Below are positions 60,506 to 64,000 of a DNA stretch of 64,000 nt, piece after piece. The translations under genes were made by a program, and so were the position numbers. The stretch is taken from the NCBI GenBank assembly GCA_963802575.1, contig CAWDJF010000006.1, positions 434,001 to 498,000 of the forward strand. The letters run 5' to 3'. This DNA is from DATFTE01 sp963802575. GTDB lineage: Bacteria; Acidobacteriota; Terriglobia; Terriglobales; Acidobacteriaceae. The stretch's first letter is position 1; each line of letters begins with the position of its first letter. Under the pieces are notes generated by a model, which was not told the DNA's origin, ran no database searches, and saw only the letters and a program-made list of their open reading frames with translations.

Positions 60506-62455
60506 GTGAATCCAAGGTTGCTAGTGATCGCAGGGCCATTGAAAGACTCCAGTTTCGCCCTGTCCAGCGCGGAAGTTCCGGTCGGGCGTGATCCGGCCAA
60601 TCTACTGTCGATCAGCGATCCCTCCCTGTCGCGCAGGCATTGCGTGATCATGCGCACGGGTGACCGCTATTCGATTCGTGATCTCGAAAGCCGCAATGGC
60701 ACCTTCGTTAACGGGATTGCGATTAAGGAATCGGGGCTGCAGCACGGCGACCAGGTGTCCGCGGGCGATTCCGTCTTCATCTTTCTGGTGCAGGAAGAAG
60801 CTGAAGAGCCATCTTCCGGCGTAGTTGAATTCGAAGATAGTTTGACCCATGCGACAGCTCAGCTTCGTCCCCAGGACGTCCTCTACCTGCAGCCTGACCG
60901 GCTGCTGAGCGAGTTACCGACGGCCTCGCGGGTGGGAAGAAATCTAGCGGCATTGTTGAAAGTCAGCCGGGTGGTGCACTCGATCCGCGACTTTGAAGAG
61001 TTGCAGGGCAAGATTTTGAGTCTCATTTTTGAAGTTGCCCCGGCTGAGCGCGCGGTGATTCTGCTCGATCCTCAGGATGGAGATCGCTTCGTCTCCGTTT
61101 TTGCCCGCCATAGGCGTTCATCGAATACGCAACCTGTGCCAGTCAGCCGCACCATCACACGAAGAGTCGTGGAGCAAGGGGTAGCGATTCTGGGCGCGGA
61201 CGTGCCCAGCAGCGGCGGCCTGAAGAGCGTAGACAGCCTGGTGAACTCCAATGTTCGCTCGCTGTTGTGCGTCCCTCTGACCTTGTTCGAGAAAGTCATT
61301 GGCTGTGTTTATCTGGATACTACTAGCGCTGGGGGGCGATTCGACGAAGAGCATATGCAACTCATCGCGGGGATCGCTAGCATTTCCTCGGTAGCGTTAG
61401 ACAACGCCCGCCGTTTGCAGTGGCTTGAGCAGGAGAACCTGCGGCTCACTACCGAAATCAATCTCGAACACAACATGGTCGGAGAGAGCCCGCGAATGAA
61501 GGAGGTGTACCAGTTCCTCTCGCGCGTGGCTCGAACCGATGCTACGGTGCTCATCCAGGGCGAGAGCGGGACGGGAAAAGAGCTGGTCGCGCGCGCCATT
61601 CACCGAAGCAGTCCTCGTTCAGACAAGCCGTTTGTGACGATCAACTGCGCGGCCATCCCTGAAGGCTTGCTGGAGAGCGAACTTTTTGGTCACGAAAAAG
61701 GATCATTCACTGGAGCGGTCACACAGAAAAAGGGTCGGCTGGAAGTCGCAAACCAGGGCGTAGTCTTCCTCGATGAGATTGGGGAGATGGCTCCGCTGCT
61801 GCAGGTGAAGTTGTTGCGCGTGCTGCAGGAGCGCGAGTTTGAGCGCGTGGGTGGGACACGGCCTATCTCGGTCGACATCCGCTTGATCGCGGCTACCAAT
61901 CGAGATCTGGAAGAGGCGGTGAAAGCAGGGACGTTTCGCCAGGATCTCTATTACCGGCTGAATGTGGTCGCGCTCGAGATGCCGCCCCTACGCGAGCGTC
62001 GCGAAGACATCCCGATGCTGGCGGAATATTTCGTGCAGAAGTACACCAAGAAGTGCAAGATCAAGCCCAAGCGAATCGCTCCTGCGACCTTGGCCTGCCT
62101 GGTGAATCATGAATGGCCCGGCAACGTGCGCGAACTGGAAAATGCGATGGAGCGGGCGCTGGTGCTGAGTGTTTCTGAAGAGTTGCAACCAGAGGACCTA
62201 CCGGAATCCTTCTTGGAGAAGGACCCTCCCGAAGGAATTTCCGCGGCCAAATACCATACGGCCGTCAAGGATCTTAAGAAGCAGTTGATTCTCAGTGCAC
62301 TCGACGAAGCCAAGGGCAGCTTCACCGATGCCGCGCGTCTGCTGGGGGTTCATCCCAACTACCTGCATCGTCTGATTCGCAATCTCGATCTGCGGGAATC
62401 GTTGCGCTCGAATCCGGGCCCACGCGGCGGCAAGGCGATGGGACAAAGGCTCTAA
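60506..62455 (+). CDS. Sigma54-dependent activator with FHA and GAF domains
   Basis: About 649 aa. FHA ~10-95 (VGRDPANLLSISDPSLSRRHC, SRNGTFVNG), GAF ~140-310, AAA+ ~325-560 with Walker A GESGTGKE near 352, the sigma54 loop GSFTGA at 399-404, and Walker B VVFLDEIGEM; C-terminal Fis-type helix-turn-helix. It activates sigma54 promoters. The FHA domain reads phosphothreonine, so Ser/Thr kinases such as the one at 39848 are possible partners, an inference. The sigma54 loop is GSFTGA, where GAFTGA is usual. Start GTG 60506 with GAGGG 5 nt upstream; GTG 60467 is an alternative. Its stop overlaps the convergent M23 gene by 4 nt. Confidence 0.93.
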   Translation: MNPRLLVIAGPLKDSSFALSSAEVPVGRDPANLLSISDPSLSRRHCVIMRTGDRYSIRDLESRNGTFVNGIAIKESGLQHGDQVSAGDSVFIFLVQEEAEEPSSGVVEFEDSLTHATAQLRPQDVLYLQPDRLLSELPTASRVGRNLAALLKVSRVVHSIRDFEELQGKILSLIFEVAPAERAVILLDPQDGDRFVSVFARHRRSSNTQPVPVSRTITRRVVEQGVAILGADVPSSGGLKSVDSLVNSNVRSLLCVPLTLFEKVIGCVYLDTTSAGGRFDEEHMQLIAGIASISSVALDNARRLQWLEQENLRLTTEINLEHNMVGESPRMKEVYQFLSRVARTDATVLIQGESGTGKELVARAIHRSSPRSDKPFVTINCAAIPEGLLESELFGHEKGSFTGAVTQKKGRLEVANQGVVFLDEIGEMAPLLQVKLLRVLQEREFERVGGTRPISVDIRLIAATNRDLEEAVKAGTFRQDLYYRLNVVALEMPPLRERREDIPMLAEYFVQKYTKKCKIKPKRIAPATLACLVNHEWPGNVRELENAMERALVLSVSEELQPEDLPESFLEKDPPEGISAAKYHTAVKDLKKQLILSALDEAKGSFTDAARLLGVHPNYLHRLIRNLDLRESLRSNPGPRGGKAMGQRL

Positions 62456-63345
62456 GGAACCTTCAAAGTCAGCAGCGTCGCGGGATTCAGATAAGTTCCC
62501 TGCCAGCGGACAGCGATATGCAAATGCGGACCCGTCGCGCGGCCCGTACCTCCGCTCAGTCCCAATTCCTGGCCGCGCGAGACTTGCTCGCCTTCCTTCA
62601 CTTTGAATTCCGACATATGCATATAGAGGCTGAGTAATCCCTGACCGTGGTCGATAACCACGCAATTTCCCTCGAAGTAGAGCGGACGAGCGAGCAAGAC
62701 GGTCCCGCGATTCAGCGCCGCTACCGGCGTTCCGGAAGGAACCGCGTAGTCGAGCCCTTGATGACGGCTTTGCACCTTTCCGTTGAATGTACGGCCCGTG
62801 CCGAAGATGTCAGAGACCGTAGCATTCACAGGCGGACGAAAATCGCCGGTCCACAGACGATCGGGCTCAAAGTGCTTGAAAGCATCTTCTTTGATGGTCT
62901 TATCCTGATTAATTTCCTTGATCTGCTCCGGGTCTGGCTCGGTGAATTTCTTGGCAACTTTCACTGCCACGCTCGGATACTTTGCCTTTCCCACCGTTAG
63001 CTCTCGCTCAAAAGTCAGTCGCGTGGCTTTCGATGACGTCCCGGTCAGAGCTAGGGAATACCGCCCCGGAGGAGTTTCAAGGCTGATACCCGCAATGCCG
63101 TACCAGGTTTTGCTGTTGGCGTCGAAAGAAAAATACACCTGGTGCCCCAACCAGGTTCCAGAGAGCGATTGCATCGTCACTGGCGCGGTTACGCTAAACA
63201 AGATTGGGGAGCCGTTGACGAATTGAGCGGGCTGCCAATGAACCGACCAGGTTTTGGCCCCGTGCGCCGGTTGCGCCCAAACCATCGCGCCCGACAGCAA
63301 GACAAACAGCAATACTGCTTTGAGGACGACTTTTAACACACTCAC
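62452..63345 (-). CDS. Secreted M23 (LytM) family peptidase or scaffold
   Basis: 297 aa. Signal peptide ~1-24; an N-terminal Ig-like domain; then a LytM domain with the zinc motifs HxGxD (RHQGLDYAV) and HxH (GPHLHIAV), plus IDHGQGLLSLYMHM. All zinc ligands are present, so it is probably an active endopeptidase on peptidoglycan crosslinks. The start is GTG 63345, with AATAGG before it. It overlaps the activator's stop by 4 nt and lies head-to-head with the L,D-transpeptidase gene, a cell-wall pair. Confidence 0.93.
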   Translation of the reverse strand: MSVLKVVLKAVLLFVLLSGAMVWAQPAHGAKTWSVHWQPAQFVNGSPILFSVTAPVTMQSLSGTWLGHQVYFSFDANSKTWYGIAGISLETPPGRYSLALTGTSSKATRLTFERELTVGKAKYPSVAVKVAKKFTEPDPEQIKEINQDKTIKEDAFKHFEPDRLWTGDFRPPVNATVSDIFGTGRTFNGKVQSRHQGLDYAVPSGTPVAALNRGTVLLARPLYFEGNCVVIDHGQGLLSLYMHMSEFKVKEGEQVSRGQELGLSGGTGRATGPHLHIAVRWQGTYLNPATLLTLKVP

Positions 63346-63385
63346 CTATTCAGCCTAGCACCGCCCGGCGTCTATAATCCGGTTC

Positions 63386-63889
63386 GTGGCCAACCATTTG
63401 TTTGCGTTTTTGGTGCTGCTTTCCGTGATGGCTGGAACGGTCGATGACAGGCTCCCTGCGGATGCCCGCGCCGACCGTGTGATTGTCATGAAGAAAGAAA
63501 GAACGCTGACGCTGATGAGCGGCGATAAGGTACTGAAAATATACAAGATCGCGCTCGGAAGCGATCCTATCGGCCCCAAACGAATAGAGGGCGACCACAA
63601 AACGCCTGAGGGAAGCTACATCCTCGATCGCCGCAATGCGAAAAGCAAGTACTACCGCTCGATCCACATCTCTTATCCCAGCGAAGAGGACCGAGAGCGT
63701 GCCCGAAAGTTGGGAGTTTCTCCTGGCGGCGACGTGATGGTGCACGGACTACCGAATGGCTTCGGATGGTTGGGAGCGACGCATCGCACCCAAGACTGGA
63801 CCGACGGATGCATCGCCGTCACCGATCAGGAGATAGATGAAATCTGGAATGCCGTGGCCGACGGCACTCCGATCGAAATCAAACCGTAA
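63386..63889 (+). CDS. L,D-transpeptidase (YkuD family), exported
   Basis: 167 aa. Short signal peptide ~1-17. YkuD core with His120 in VMVHGLPNG and catalytic Cys142 in TDGCIAVT; spacing matches the family. It would form 3-3 peptidoglycan crosslinks or attach proteins. The start is GTG 63386, without a clear ribosome site, 40 nt from the divergent M23 gene. Confidence 0.9.
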   Translation: MANHLFAFLVLLSVMAGTVDDRLPADARADRVIVMKKERTLTLMSGDKVLKIYKIALGSDPIGPKRIEGDHKTPEGSYILDRRNAKSKYYRSIHISYPSEEDRERARKLGVSPGGDVMVHGLPNGFGWLGATHRTQDWTDGCIAVTDQEIDEIWNAVADGTPIEIKP

Positions 63890-63897
63890 GCTCCCTC

Positions 63898-63999
63898 TCA
63901 GGACGCAATCGCGCATTCGCGGTGGTAATACTCTGGACTGCGAAGGATTGTCAGCGCTTCTTCCACCGTCGACATTTCGAACAGCGCACTCAGCCGAGT
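63898..63999 (-). CDS. C-terminal end of an unidentified gene (partial)
   Basis: The last 33 codons before a TGA at 63900-63898: TRLSALFEMSTVEEALTILR then SPEYYHRECAIAS. The gene continues past the window edge. The helical, acidic composition gives no family; convergent with the L,D-transpeptidase gene, 8 nt apart. Confidence 0.5.
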   Translation of the reverse strand, partial: TRLSALFEMSTVEEALTILRSPEYYHRECAIAS

Positions 64000-64000
64000 G

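Noticed and set aside
1..64000. tRNA, rRNA or other housekeeping RNA genes
   Set aside because: I saw no cloverleaf with a T-loop GTTCGAATCC-type block, and no rRNA core sequence; a covariance search would be needed to exclude weak cases.

Overview
The window reads as a chromosomal segment of a soil-type Acidobacteriota (Terriglobia / Koribacter-like). The evidence is indirect but consistent: moderately high G+C; an SBBP-repeat beta-propeller protein and two FG-GAP/VCBS proteins; a Ser/Thr kinase fused to a periplasmic propeller; many small secreted proteins without named families; and many short palindromic repeats between genes, some of them inside genes. No rRNA, tRNA, CRISPR array, prophage or insertion sequence was found.

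Layout. 1-9 kb: a SYLF protein, the SBBP surface protein, a PilZ protein, a cytochrome c maturation operon ccmE-A-B-C-D (minus strand, four-base ATGA overlaps), and inorganic pyrophosphatase. 9-20 kb: an M13 metallopeptidase, thiC, a giant FG-GAP protein, MarC, an unknown five-helix membrane protein, and a TPR-TlpA thioredoxin. 20-30 kb: a DUF4252-like protein, a PLP decarboxylase, a methyltransferase, a small FG-GAP protein, proB-proA, a peroxiredoxin-fold protein without its peroxidatic Cys, a GCPII-like M28 peptidase, and an MNT-HEPN pair with a striking operator. 31-36.5 kb: two conserved unknowns, a MerB-like gene with an in-frame TGA, and the divergent SPFH / NAD-kinase-like / NrtR operon. 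36.5-53 kb: pyrG, kdsA, a membrane methyltransferase, a Ser/Thr kinase, a K+ channel, kdsD, proS, small unknowns, a propeller lipoprotein, a class A PBP, a TPR protein and kdsC. 53-64 kb: a PF04185 phosphoesterase, a giant Lhr-type helicase, an FHA-GAF sigma54 activator, an M23 peptidase, an L,D-transpeptidase, and the end of an unknown gene.

Shared themes are the envelope (Kdo synthesis by kdsA, kdsD and kdsC; PBP; M23; L,D-transpeptidase; propeller proteins), thiol and heme export chemistry (ccm genes, TlpA), and cofactor or nucleotide supply (thiC, pyrG, NAD kinase-like gene with NrtR).

The most exciting object is the MerB-like gene at 33064-33729 (minus). Its reading frame continues through a TGA at residue 147. 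That residue falls where the second catalytic Cys of the organomercurial lyase MerB is expected, and 14 nt later there is a GTTCC-GGTC-GGAAC hairpin with the same GGUC apical loop as the E. coli fdhF SECIS. This suggests a selenocysteine form of MerB. Next in interest are the SPFH-NADK-NrtR operon, whose promoter is covered by two palindromes, and the MNT-HEPN pair, whose start codon lies inside a perfect operator palindrome.
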